64,000 nucleotides of DNA from Xanthomonas bonasiae (GTDB lineage: Bacteria; Pseudomonadota; Gammaproteobacteria; Xanthomonadales; Xanthomonadaceae), in the NCBI RefSeq assembly GCF_017163705.1, contig NZ_JAFIWB010000019.1, positions 43,065-107,064 on the forward strand. The letters run 5' to 3'. Of this stretch, positions 46,780-55,431 are shown one piece after another. The position numbers and the translations under genes were made by a program. Positions within the stretch are counted from its first letter, which is position 1. Every line of letters begins with the position of its first letter. Below the pieces are notes generated by a model that made no database searches, was not told the DNA's origin, and saw only the letters and a list, made by a program, of their open reading frames with translations.

Positions 46780-49175
46780 GCGTTGGCAATGAGGCATCCC
46801 GCGAGGCAACCGATCTGCTGGCGCCCAGCGCCGACGGCGAACGCTACGAGCTGCATAGCGCGACGGCCCTGCCCAATGCCGGCGGCTTCCTGTGGAACCG
46901 GCGGATGATGATCCAGGCCACCTGCCGCGGCTACGCCACCGCGCAGTTCATGCAGCCGGAGCCGGCCAAGTACGCGCATGCGCCGAACCTGGAAGCCAGG
47001 ACCTTCATGCAGCCGGAGCAGCCGTACTACGCGCATCATCCGGGGCGTTTCTTCTATCTCAAGGACGAGGACAGCGGTGCGGTCTATTCGGTGCCGTACG
47101 AACCGGTGCGGGCGACGCCGCAGGCATTCCGTTTCTCGGTCGGCAAGCGCGACATCGCCTGGTGTGTGCGTTACGCCGAGATCGAGGTGGAGGTGCGCCT
47201 GCAGTTGCCGGTCGAGGACATGGTCGAGCTGTGGCAGTGCCAGGTACGCAATCTGGACGGGCGCGCGCGGCGGATCGCGCTGTATGCGTATTTCCCGGTC
47301 GGCTACATGTCGTGGATGCATCAGAGCGGCGAGTACCGCGCCGACCTGGGCGGCATCGTCTGCCGCAGCGTCACGCCATACCAGAAGGTCGAGGACTACT
47401 TCCGCAACCGCGACTTCAAGGACTGCACCTTCCTGCTGCACGAGCAGGCGCCCGATGCGTGGGATGCGCGGCAATCGGCGTTCGAAGGCGAGGGTGGCCT
47501 GCACGCGCCGAGCGCGGTGCTGCAGCCGCGGCTGGGCGGCAGCGATGCGCGCTACGAAACGCCCACCGCAGCCTTGCAGTACTGCCTGACGCTGCAGCCG
47601 CAGCAGGAACAGACGTTGCGTTTCCTGTTCGGCCCGGCACGCGACGATGCGGAGATCGCTGCGCTGCGGCAGCGCTATCTGTCCGCTGCCGGCTTCGCGG
47701 AAGCGGCGGCCGCGTACGGCGACTATTTGAACGAGGCGGCCGGCTGCCTGCACATCGCCACGCCCGATCCGTGCCTGGACAACCTGGTCAACCACTGGCT
47801 GCCGCGGCAGGTGTTCTATCACGGCGACGTCAACCGCCTGACCACCGATCCGCAGACCCGCAACTTCCTGCAGGATCACATGGGCATGAGCTTCCTGCGC
47901 CCGCAGACCGCACGTGCGGCGCTGCTGCATGCGCTGTCCCAGCAGGAAGCCAGCGGCGCGATGCCGGACGGCATCCTGCTGATCGAGGGCGCGGAGCTGA
48001 AGTACATCAACCAGGTGCCGCATACCGACCATTGCGTGTGGCTGCCGGTGTTCCTGTCGGCGTACCTGGACGAGACCGGCGATGCGGCGCTGCTCGACGA
48101 GGTCGTGGTCGGTGCCGACGGGCACGGCGCCAGCGTCGCCGAACGGCTGGACGCGGCGATGCGCTGGCTGCTCGGCGCGCGCGACGCGCGCGGGCTGAGC
48201 TACATCGCGCAGGGCGATTGGTGCGACCCGATGAACATGGTCGGCTATCGCGGCCGCGGCGTGTCCGGCTGGTTGTCGGTGGCCACCGCCTACGCGCTGC
48301 AGCTGTGGGCGACGCTCTGCGAACGCCATGGCCGCCAGGCGCAGGCAGCGGCGTTTCGCTCCGGCGCGGACGAGGTCAACGCCGCGGTCAACCGCGAACT
48401 GTGGGACGGCGATTGGTATGCGCGCGGCATCACCGACGACGGCGTGCGTTTCGGCATCAAGGACGACGCGGAGGGCCGCATCTATCTCAATCCGCAGAGC
48501 TGGGCGTTGCTCGCGGGTACGGCGGATGCGGAGCAGCGCAAGCGTTTGCTGCAGGCGGTCGATGCGCAGCTGGACACGCCGTACGGGCCGACCATGCTGG
48601 CGCCGCCGTATACCGCGATGCGCGAGGACGTTGGCCGGCTCACGCAGAAGCATCTGGGTTCGGCGGAGAACGGTTCGGTCTACAACCACGCCGCCGCGTT
48701 CTACCTGCATGCGCTGTACGCGATCGGCGACGCCGACCGTGCCTGGCGCGTGTTGCGCGCGATGATCCCGGGGCCGGACCTGGCCGACTACCTGCAGCGC
48801 GGCCAGTTGCCGGTGTTCGTGCCGAACTATTACCGCGGCGCCTGGCGCGAACTGCCGCGCACCGCCGGCCGTTCCAGCCAGTTGTTCAATACCGGCACCG
48901 CGGCGTGGATGTACCGTTGCCTGATCGAGGGCCTGTTCGGGCTGAAAGGCGAGGGCGAGGCGCTGTGCGTGCGCCCGCAGTTGCCGTCGCACTGGAGGCA
49001 GGCCACGGTGCAGCGCCGGTTTCGCGGAGCGGTGTTGGAGGTGCGCATGCAGCGCGCTGCGGGGTGTGTTGCGCCGCAGGTCAGCGTGGATGGGCGGGTG
49101 CTGGACGTGGCGCGGATCGAGGGCATCGAGGCGGGGCGCCGTTATCGGGTCGAGGTGATGTTGCCGGAGAGGTGA
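46776..49175 (+). CDS. GH94 glycoside phosphorylase, probably cellobionic acid phosphorylase
   Basis: Phosphorolyses a beta-glucoside to alpha-glucose 1-phosphate. 799 residues, cytoplasmic, no signal. GH94 signs: an N-terminal beta-sandwich ([29 protein letters not shown]), a helical linker, and the (alpha/alpha)6 barrel with [32 protein letters not shown] and [15 protein letters not shown]. The acid is probably Asp484 in WCDP; cellobiose phosphorylases have WND there. [20 protein letters not shown] carries the phosphate-binding His. GGAGGAGG (46761-46768) is a strong ribosome site. With gluconokinase and a GPH transporter beside it, and an enzyme of this kind known from Xanthomonas campestris, the substrate is most likely 4-O-beta-glucosyl-gluconate. 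Cellobiose remains the alternative. Confidence 0.85.
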   Translation: MSVGNEASREATDLLAPSADGERYELHSATALPNAGGFLWNRRMMIQATCRGYATAQFMQPEPAKYAHAPNLEARTFMQPEQPYYAHHPGRFFYLKDEDSGAVYSVPYEPVRATPQAFRFSVGKRDIAWCVRYAEIEVEVRLQLPVEDMVELWQCQVRNLDGRARRIALYAYFPVGYMSWMHQSGEYRADLGGIVCRSVTPYQKVEDYFRNRDFKDCTFLLHEQAPDAWDARQSAFEGEGGLHAPSAVLQPRLGGSDARYETPTAALQYCLTLQPQQEQTLRFLFGPARDDAEIAALRQRYLSAAGFAEAAAAYGDYLNEAAGCLHIATPDPCLDNLVNHWLPRQVFYHGDVNRLTTDPQTRNFLQDHMGMSFLRPQTARAALLHALSQQEASGAMPDGILLIEGAELKYINQVPHTDHCVWLPVFLSAYLDETGDAALLDEVVVGADGHGASVAERLDAAMRWLLGARDARGLSYIAQGDWCDPMNMVGYRGRGVSGWLSVATAYALQLWATLCERHGRQAQAAAFRSGADEVNAAVNRELWDGDWYARGITDDGVRFGIKDDAEGRIYLNPQSWALLAGTADAEQRKRLLQAVDAQLDTPYGPTMLAPPYTAMREDVGRLTQKHLGSAENGSVYNHAAAFYLHALYAIGDADRAWRVLRAMIPGPDLADYLQRGQLPVFVPNYYRGAWRELPRTAGRSSQLFNTGTAAWMYRCLIEGLFGLKGEGEALCVRPQLPSHWRQATVQRRFRGAVLEVRMQRAAGCVAPQVSVDGRVLDVARIEGIEAGRRYRVEVMLPER

Positions 49176-49211
49176 GGGCGGCTCGGGCGATCGGGCTGCG
49201 GATGGTGTCTG

Positions 49212-49284
49212 GTCGCGGCTGAAGCCGCTCCTACACTGGGCCCAGTGGCATGCCTGCTCCTGTCGGAGCGGCTTCAGCCGCGAC
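49212..49284. repeat. Facing pair of REP-like palindromes (BIME)
   Basis: GTCGCGGCTGAAGCCGCTCC (from 49212, tag CTACA to 49235) and CTGTCGGAGCGGCTTCAGCC (from 49260, to 49284) are near-perfect inverted copies separated by 24 bp. They belong to the same family as the cluster at 44358. They sit between two convergent genes and could protect or end both transcripts. Confidence 0.85.
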
Positions 49285-49295
49285 AGGATGGCGCG

Positions 49296-51722
49296 CTATG
49301 CCCGTGCCTCATCCGCGGTGTCGATCAGGTCCTGCCATTGCAGCCGGGTGCTTGCCGCATCGTCGCTTTCCAGCAGGGCGCGGCGCGCGGCGCGGCGCAT
49401 CGCGCGGCTGATCCAGGTCTGCAGGTCGCGGCCGGAGCGGCCTTCGCTGCGCTCGGCCAGCCAGGTGGCCGCCTCTGTTGCGTCGAATGCCAGCGGCTTG
49501 CCGTGCAACAGGCGCGCGACGATCGCGCTGCGTGCGGCGCGGTCGGGCAGGCCGATCTCGATCTGCCGGTCCAGCCGCGACAGCAGCGCCGGGTCGATCG
49601 CCGCGGCATGGTTGCTGGCGGCCAGCAGGAACACCTGCCCGGCCTGGCTGGCGACGCCGTCCAGTTCCTGCAGCAGCTGGCCGACGATCTCGCGGGTCAG
49701 CGCATCGTCGCCGTCGGCGCCGCGCGCCGGGGCGACGATGTCGATCTCGTCGACGAACACGATGCACGGCGCCTGCGCGCGGGCGCGCTCGAACGCGGCC
49801 TGCACGCGCTGGCCCGACTGGCCCAGGTAGGCGGCCTTGAGGTCGGCGCCGGTCAGGGCGATGAAGGCCAACCCCGACTGGCTGGCCAGGATCCGCGCGA
49901 GCTGGGTCTTGCCGGTGCCGGGCGGGCCGTACATCAGGATCCCGCGCGGGACCGGCACGCCCAGCGTGGCCAGCGTCTCGGCATTGCGCAGTTCCTTGCC
50001 CAGGCCGACGAATTCATCGATCACCGGTGCCGGCAGCACGATGTCGTTCCAGTCCAGCGGCGTCACCCGGGTGGAGCCCTTGCCGCGCAGCAAGCGCAGT
50101 TGCGCCAGCAGCGCGTCGCCGTCGAGTTCGCCGTCCATGCACTCGGCGGCGACCCGCGCCACCAGCGTGTGCAGGTCGCGGCCGGACAGGCCGCTGCTGT
50201 CGGCGACCACGCGCGGGTCCAGGGCCAGCGCGAAGCCGGCGCGTTGCAGTTCGCCGCCGAGGATGCGCGCGCGCGCATCGGCATCCGGCAGGCCGATGCC
50301 GATGCTGGCGGTGAAGCGCGACATCACCGCGTCGTCGAGCAGTCCGGGACGGTTGGTCGCGCCGATCACCAGCACCTGGCCGCGCGCCTCGTGGAAGCCG
50401 TCCCATTCGGCGAGGAAGGTCTGCACCAGCTCGGCGCCGAAGCTGTCGCTGTCCACGCCGCCGCGGCGCGCGAACACGCTTTCGCATTCGTCGATGAACA
50501 GGATCGCCGGCGCCTTGGCGCGGCAGCGCTGCCAGATCGCCTGCACCTTGGGGCCGGTGTGGCCGACGTGCGCGGCCTTCAGGTCGGCTACGCCCAGCGC
50601 TTCGAAATGGCAGCCGGCATGGCGCGCCAGCTTGCGCGCGATCAGGGTCTTGCCGGTGCCCGGCGGTCCGTGCAGCAGCATGCCCTTCGGCGCCGGCGCG
50701 CGCCCGGACACGAACAGGTCCACCAGCTTCAGGATCTGGTCCAGGGTGGTGTCGGGCAGTGCCACGTCGGCCCAGTGGCGGTGGATGGCGTCCATGCTCT
50801 GCAGCCGCTGTTGCAGCATGCGCTGCTGGCTGCGCGCTTCCATCCACGCGTCCACGTGCCGGTGCAGCTCGGCGATGGGCTGCGATTCGGCCGCCGCGTT
50901 CGTCGCCACGGCCAGCGCCAGGGCGTGCAGCTGCGCCTGCGCCTCGGCATCCAGCTCGGCGGCGATCGGGATCAGCGCCGCGGCGTGGGACGCGTCCGGC
51001 AGCACCAGCAGCGCCTGTACCTGCGGTTCCGGTTCGGCACCGTCGTGCAGCGCCAGCATGCGCGCGCCGAACAGGTCGCCGTGCGCCGCGGCGATCTGCC
51101 AGCGGCCCTGCAGTTCGCGCTGCGGCCATGGCGCGCGGGTGACGCGGTACGGAAAGGCGGCGTCGTGGCGGCTGTCGCTGGCGAACTGCAGCAGCGCCAG
51201 CGGCCGTTGCGCGAAACCGTTCAACCGCGCGCGTTCGTCGTGGCTGACATGCCGGGCCAGCAGTTGCGCGCCGCCGATCACCAGCAGCGCATACGCCAGC
51301 AGCGACGGCAGCACGCGCTGCAGCAGCTGCAGGGTGTCGCGCTGCATGCCCAGATGGCGCCACCAGTCCAGATAGCCGCGCGCGTCGCCGAGCCAGTGCG
51401 CGCTCATCCATGGCAGCGCCAGCAGCAGGAAGGCGAGCAGCGCCAGCCGCCAGCGCCAGTCCGGCAGCAGCGGGCGCAACAGCAGCGCCGGCCACCACGC
51501 GCGGCGGCGTTCGCGGCGCAGCACCGCGCTCGCGGCCTGCGCGGCCTGCGCGACGAAATCGCGGCGGATCGTGGCCACGGCCTGTTCCACCGCCGGCAGA
51601 TGCCGCTCCACCTCGGCTTCGGCAGCGGCCTGCCGCGCCTGCGCCTGCTGCAACTGGGTCTGCAGCCGCAGCCGTTGCTGCTGCAGATAGCTCGCCCGCG
51701 ACTCGACTGGGACGGACGACAT
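49296..51722 (-). CDS. Membrane-anchored protein with two AAA+ ATPase domains
   Basis: 808 residues. The N-terminal coiled coil (about 9-70, rich in Gln/Ala) is followed by two hydrophobic segments (about 92-106 and 138-152) and a ~190-residue soluble linker. Two AAA modules of the CDC48/FtsH-like type follow: Walker A 352-359 (GPPGTGKT) with Walker B FIDECES (Asp411, Glu412), and Walker A 599-606 with FVDEIDIV (Asp658, Glu659). Both have sensor-1 Asn (GATNRPG; AASNHAA) and Arg-finger candidates, so both may hydrolyse ATP. No protease domain is attached. I know of no named bacterial protein with this exact order; the role is probably remodelling of membrane or protein complexes. Overlaps nothing; the gene stands alone. 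Confidence 0.85.
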   Translation of the reverse strand: MSSVPVESRASYLQQQRLRLQTQLQQAQARQAAAEAEVERHLPAVEQAVATIRRDFVAQAAQAASAVLRRERRRAWWPALLLRPLLPDWRWRLALLAFLLLALPWMSAHWLGDARGYLDWWRHLGMQRDTLQLLQRVLPSLLAYALLVIGGAQLLARHVSHDERARLNGFAQRPLALLQFASDSRHDAAFPYRVTRAPWPQRELQGRWQIAAAHGDLFGARMLALHDGAEPEPQVQALLVLPDASHAAALIPIAAELDAEAQAQLHALALAVATNAAAESQPIAELHRHVDAWMEARSQQRMLQQRLQSMDAIHRHWADVALPDTTLDQILKLVDLFVSGRAPAPKGMLLHGPPGTGKTLIARKLARHAGCHFEALGVADLKAAHVGHTGPKVQAIWQRCRAKAPAILFIDECESVFARRGGVDSDSFGAELVQTFLAEWDGFHEARGQVLVIGATNRPGLLDDAVMSRFTASIGIGLPDADARARILGGELQRAGFALALDPRVVADSSGLSGRDLHTLVARVAAECMDGELDGDALLAQLRLLRGKGSTRVTPLDWNDIVLPAPVIDEFVGLGKELRNAETLATLGVPVPRGILMYGPPGTGKTQLARILASQSGLAFIALTGADLKAAYLGQSGQRVQAAFERARAQAPCIVFVDEIDIVAPARGADGDDALTREIVGQLLQELDGVASQAGQVFLLAASNHAAAIDPALLSRLDRQIEIGLPDRAARSAIVARLLHGKPLAFDATEAATWLAERSEGRSGRDLQTWISRAMRRAARRALLESDDAASTRLQWQDLIDTADEARA

Positions 51723-51835
51723 CAGCGTGGGCGGGGGTGGGTGTTCACCGCACGGATCTTAGCGTGTCGCACCCGCGGTACTGCGCCGCCGTGGAGCGTG
51801 CATGGGCACGGCCGCCGCTGCACTGCGGCACATGG

Positions 51836-51871
51836 CCCCTCTCCCACCGGGAGAGGGGTTGGGGTGAGGGG
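51836..51871. repeat. Dispersed CCCCTCTCCC hairpin repeat
   Basis: CCCCTCTCCC, an ACC loop and GGGAGAGGGG form a perfect 10-bp stem (51836-51858), followed by TTGGGGTGAGGGGA. This is the type of hairpin often scattered between Xanthomonas genes. Both neighbouring genes read leftward, so it lies after the GGDEF gene and upstream of the AAA gene, and may end the GGDEF transcript although no T run follows on that strand. Confidence 0.65.
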
Positions 51872-51914
51872 ACGACCGCCGCGGCCCACGGCGGCGCCGC
51901 GCGTGCGCACGCGC

Positions 51915-53819
51915 TCACGCGCGCTGCGCGTCCGGCGCGGCGAACGCGCGCGTCCACAGCAGCGGATCGCTGCCGTCGAGCAGCACCCAGCCTTGCGCGC
52001 GCGCGCGCACCGGATCCGCCAGCACCTGTTGCGGCGTGACCGTCACGTCGCCCGGCGTGCCCCACAGTCCGGCCCAGGCGTTGCCGCCGGCGTGGCCGGC
52101 CGCCTGGACCGCGCATTCGGCCAGCGCCACGGTGTCCTGCAGGCGCGCATCGGGCCGGCGGAACAGCGGGAACGGCGCTGCGCCGACCGACACCGTCAAC
52201 GGCAGCAGTTCGCCCTGGCCGGCTTCCACGCGCAGGCGTTCGACCGCACCGCGCAGGTGCGCGGCCAGCGCGAACGCGGCCGCCGCGGAGGTGTCCGCGC
52301 GCACCACCAGGAATTCCTCGCTGCCCCAGCGTGCGATCAGGTCGCCGGCATCGCAGCTCTCGCGCAGGCAGCCGGCCAGCGCCAACAGCGCGCGGTCGCC
52401 GGCGGCATGGCCGTAGCGCGCGTTCAACTCCTTGAATCCATCCACGTCGACCAGCAGGAGCGCACAGCGGCCGTCGGCCTCGCGCTTGTCCCGGCTCGGC
52501 GCGGCGAACAGCGCCTGCATCCGGCGTTCGGCTTCCGGCCTGTTCAGCAGCCCGGTCAGCGGATCGAGCAGGCTGCGTTCGGCCTCGCGGCGCTGGCGGC
52601 GGCGGTACAGGATCGCCAGGGCGACGCCGAGCGCCAGCACCAGCGCCAGGCCGATCGCGATGCGGCCGGCGTTGTCGGCGCGTGCCGCGCCCGTGTCGGC
52701 GATCGGCGGCAGCTTGCGCGCCGCATCGGCCTGCAGCTTGGCCAGCGAGACCAGGGTTTCGGCGCGGGCCTTGTCGCGGTCCATCGCGCGCGCCTGCTGC
52801 GCGTAGTGCGCCGCGGCGTCGGCATTGCCCAGCGCGGCGTGGATCTCGCTGATCAGGTCCAGTCCGTTGCGGATCTCCGCGACGAAGCGGCTGCGCTCGG
52901 ACAGCGTCTGCGCTTGTTCGGCGTAGACCAGCGCGTCCTTGGCCCGACCCTGGTCCAGGCGTAGCCGCGCCAGGCGTTGCAGCGTCACTGCGGCGCCTTG
53001 CGGATCGCCGTCGGCCTGCTGCCAGTACAGCGCTTTCTGCAACATCGGCTCGGCACGCTCGGCGTGGCCGCCGGCGCGTTGGATCTCGCCGCGGTGGCTG
53101 GCGATACGGTGCAGGAACAGGTCCTGGTTGGTCAGCTTGACGGCCACCGCGGTAGCGCGATCGAAGGCGGCGTCGGCCTCGTCGTAACGCTTGAGCATCA
53201 GCAGCGCGTAGCCGTAGTTGTAGTACAGCATCATGTCGGCCTGCGCCGGCGGCCGTTGCAGCTGTTCGGCCAGGGCGATGGCCTGGCGGAAGTAGTGCAG
53301 CGCGCCTTCCGAGTCGTCCAGCGCGTCGCCGCGCATCAGCGCGATGCCGGCCAGCGCGCCGATCTGCGCGACGGTGTCGCCGCTGCGCTGCGCATCGGCC
53401 TGAATCTGCTCCAGCAGTTTCAGCGCACGCGTCAACTGGCCACCCTGCTGCAGCAGCGCCGCCGCCTGCAGGCGGCCGCCGTTACGGACGAGCGGCGGCA
53501 ACCCGGGTGTCTGCAGCAATGCCAGCAAGCGCTCGGTCGTCGCCGCCGCCTGCGTGCTGTCGCCCAGCATCTGCTGCGCGGTGGCCAGGCAGCCGGTCGC
53601 CCGCACCTGCACCGGTACCGGCAGGCCGGGCATGGTCAGCAGGTCGTTGGCGATATCCCGCGAGGCGCTCGGCTGCTGCGCAATGCTGGTTTGGCAGCGC
53701 CGCAGCTGCGGTTCGTACGGATCGGCGCCGGGAACGGTCTGTGCCAGCACCGGACTTGCCAGCAGGCCTGCGGCCACGAACACAGCCCGGCCCAGGCCGG
53801 TGAACAAGGGAAACGTCAT
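51915..53819 (-). CDS. TPR-containing membrane diguanylate cyclase with GSEEF active site
   Basis: 634 residues. A signal peptide (to VLAQT) is followed by a periplasmic helical domain of tetratricopeptide-like repeats (about 30-365), a single membrane helix (about 387-405), and a cytoplasmic GGDEF domain (DPLTGLLNR onward; LLLVDVDGFKELN). The signature reads GSEEF (499-503) instead of GGDEF/GGEEF; the metal-binding acid of LVDVDGFK and the EE remain, so activity is possible. The RxxD inhibitory site is absent (DAGD at that place), so product inhibition is not expected. It would make c-di-GMP in response to a periplasmic cue. Start ATG 53819 is chosen because the signal peptide begins there. 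Confidence 0.85.
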   Translation of the reverse strand: MTFPLFTGLGRAVFVAAGLLASPVLAQTVPGADPYEPQLRRCQTSIAQQPSASRDIANDLLTMPGLPVPVQVRATGCLATAQQMLGDSTQAAATTERLLALLQTPGLPPLVRNGGRLQAAALLQQGGQLTRALKLLEQIQADAQRSGDTVAQIGALAGIALMRGDALDDSEGALHYFRQAIALAEQLQRPPAQADMMLYYNYGYALLMLKRYDEADAAFDRATAVAVKLTNQDLFLHRIASHRGEIQRAGGHAERAEPMLQKALYWQQADGDPQGAAVTLQRLARLRLDQGRAKDALVYAEQAQTLSERSRFVAEIRNGLDLISEIHAALGNADAAAHYAQQARAMDRDKARAETLVSLAKLQADAARKLPPIADTGAARADNAGRIAIGLALVLALGVALAILYRRRQRREAERSLLDPLTGLLNRPEAERRMQALFAAPSRDKREADGRCALLLVDVDGFKELNARYGHAAGDRALLALAGCLRESCDAGDLIARWGSEEFLVVRADTSAAAAFALAAHLRGAVERLRVEAGQGELLPLTVSVGAAPFPLFRRPDARLQDTVALAECAVQAAGHAGGNAWAGLWGTPGDVTVTPQQVLADPVRARAQGWVLLDGSDPLLWTRAFAAPDAQRA

Positions 53820-53982
53820 CGATTTGTAATCCAGGCGCGTCGAGCGGCGGAATCGGCCCGTGCAGCATGCGCGGCAACCTGCAGGGTCAGTGCCGCGTCG
53901 CATCCAGCGGGAAGACGGAGGTGGCTAATATAGCCGCAGTCCGCGTCCGCCTGCCGGCGGCGCTCCCGCCATTGGCCCGCGC

Positions 53983-55386
53983 ATGCCCGACCTGCCTACG
54001 CCCCAGCGTTCCGCCGACCCGCCCGCCGCTGGCCCGCTGGCGTGCGCGTTGCGTTGGTGGCGCGCGATCCCGCTGGCCGACCGCGTCGACCGGCGCAACG
54101 CGGCGATGCTGCAGCTGGTACTGGTGTTCGTGGGCCTGTATCAGCTGATCGCGATGCTGATGGCATGGTGGCGGGCCGGCGCAGCCATCGACTCGGTCGC
54201 GTTGTGGTTGGCGGGATTCAATGCGCTGGCGATGTGGGTGTGCTTCGCGCTGTTGCGGCGTGGCGCGTTCCTGTGGGCGGCGCGGCTGTTCGTGGTGGTG
54301 AGCCTGGCGCTGCTGACCGTGGGCTATGCGCGTTGGGGGCTGGAAGCGCAACTGCGCGGCCAGCTCGGGCAGCTGCTGCCGGTACTGATCGGCGGGCTGT
54401 TGCTGAGCCGGCGCGCGCTCTGGGGCGCGGTGGCGTGGCTGGCATTGGTGGTCGCGCTGGGCGCATGGCGCGATGCGGCACGCATGTTCTTCCTGCCGTC
54501 GCTGTGGCCGCGGGTCCTGGAAGTGGCGGTGGGCAGCCTGGTCGGCTTCGTGGTGGTCGCACTGGTGCTGGACCAGTCGGTGGCGGCCCTGCGCGACAGC
54601 CTGGCGCTGGCGCGCAAGCGCGGCAACGACCTGGCCCGTTCGCGCGACCGGCTGCAACTGGAGATGCAGGAAAAGGAGCGTTCGCGCGACCAGCTGGTGC
54701 ACGCCCAGAAGATGGAGAGCGTCGGCCGCCTGGCCAGCGGCGTGGCGCACGATTTCAATCATCTGCTCAGCCTGATCATGGGCTATGCCGCCCGTGCGCG
54801 CCGCAGCGACGATCCGCAGCAGCTCAAGGCCGCGCTGCAGGGGGCCGATGCGGCGGCGCGGCGCGCGGCGGCGGTGACCCGCAAGCTGCTGGATTTCAGC
54901 CGCCAGGAAGCGACGCGGCTGGAGGTGTTCGAACCGGCCGAGACGATCGCCGGCATGCGCCCGATGTTCGACCAGTTGTTCGGCCTGGGCGTGCAGGTGC
55001 GCCTGCACCTGCACGAGGCGCCGTGCCCGGTGCGCTTCGACCGCGCGCAGCTGGAGCTGATCCTGCTCAATCTCGCCGCCAACGCGCAGCAGGCGATGCC
55101 CGAGGGCGGGCAGTTCGAGCTGACCCTGGCGCCGCGGCCCGATGCCACGCTGGAGATCGCGGTGCGCGACAGCGGCCACGGCATGAGCGAGGATGTGCGC
55201 GCGCGCTGCCTGGAGCCGTTCTTCACCACCAAGCCCAGCGGGCAGGGCACCGGCCTGGGGCTGGCGGTCAGCGCCAACCTGATCGCCGCGGCCGGCGGCG
55301 CATTGCTGGTGGAGAGCGCGCCCGGGCAGGGCAGCGTGTTCCGCCTGCGGTTGCCGCTGCACGCCGGCGCGACGGCGGTCTCGTGA
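53983..55386 (+). CDS. Membrane sensor histidine kinase
   Basis: 467 residues. About five to six N-terminal membrane helices (residues 40-195) with no separate sensor domain, then a short coiled linker (RDRLQLEMQEKERSRDQL). The HisKA box is GRLASGVAHDFNHLL with His256, the PhoR/NtrB-like HDFNH form. The ATPase has the N box LILLNLAANAQQAM, DSGHGM and GTGLGLAV. No receiver is attached and none is adjacent, so its response regulator is unknown. It is divergent from the diguanylate cyclase gene and 45 bp upstream of a hybrid kinase on the same strand, probably in one transcript. Confidence 0.9.
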   Translation: MPDLPTPQRSADPPAAGPLACALRWWRAIPLADRVDRRNAAMLQLVLVFVGLYQLIAMLMAWWRAGAAIDSVALWLAGFNALAMWVCFALLRRGAFLWAARLFVVVSLALLTVGYARWGLEAQLRGQLGQLLPVLIGGLLLSRRALWGAVAWLALVVALGAWRDAARMFFLPSLWPRVLEVAVGSLVGFVVVALVLDQSVAALRDSLALARKRGNDLARSRDRLQLEMQEKERSRDQLVHAQKMESVGRLASGVAHDFNHLLSLIMGYAARARRSDDPQQLKAALQGADAAARRAAAVTRKLLDFSRQEATRLEVFEPAETIAGMRPMFDQLFGLGVQVRLHLHEAPCPVRFDRAQLELILLNLAANAQQAMPEGGQFELTLAPRPDATLEIAVRDSGHGMSEDVRARCLEPFFTTKPSGQGTGLGLAVSANLIAAAGGALLVESAPGQGSVFRLRLPLHAGATAVS

Positions 55387-55431
55387 GCGGCGGCGAGCTA
55401 GACTGCGGCGAACGCACCGGGGACCTCGCCC

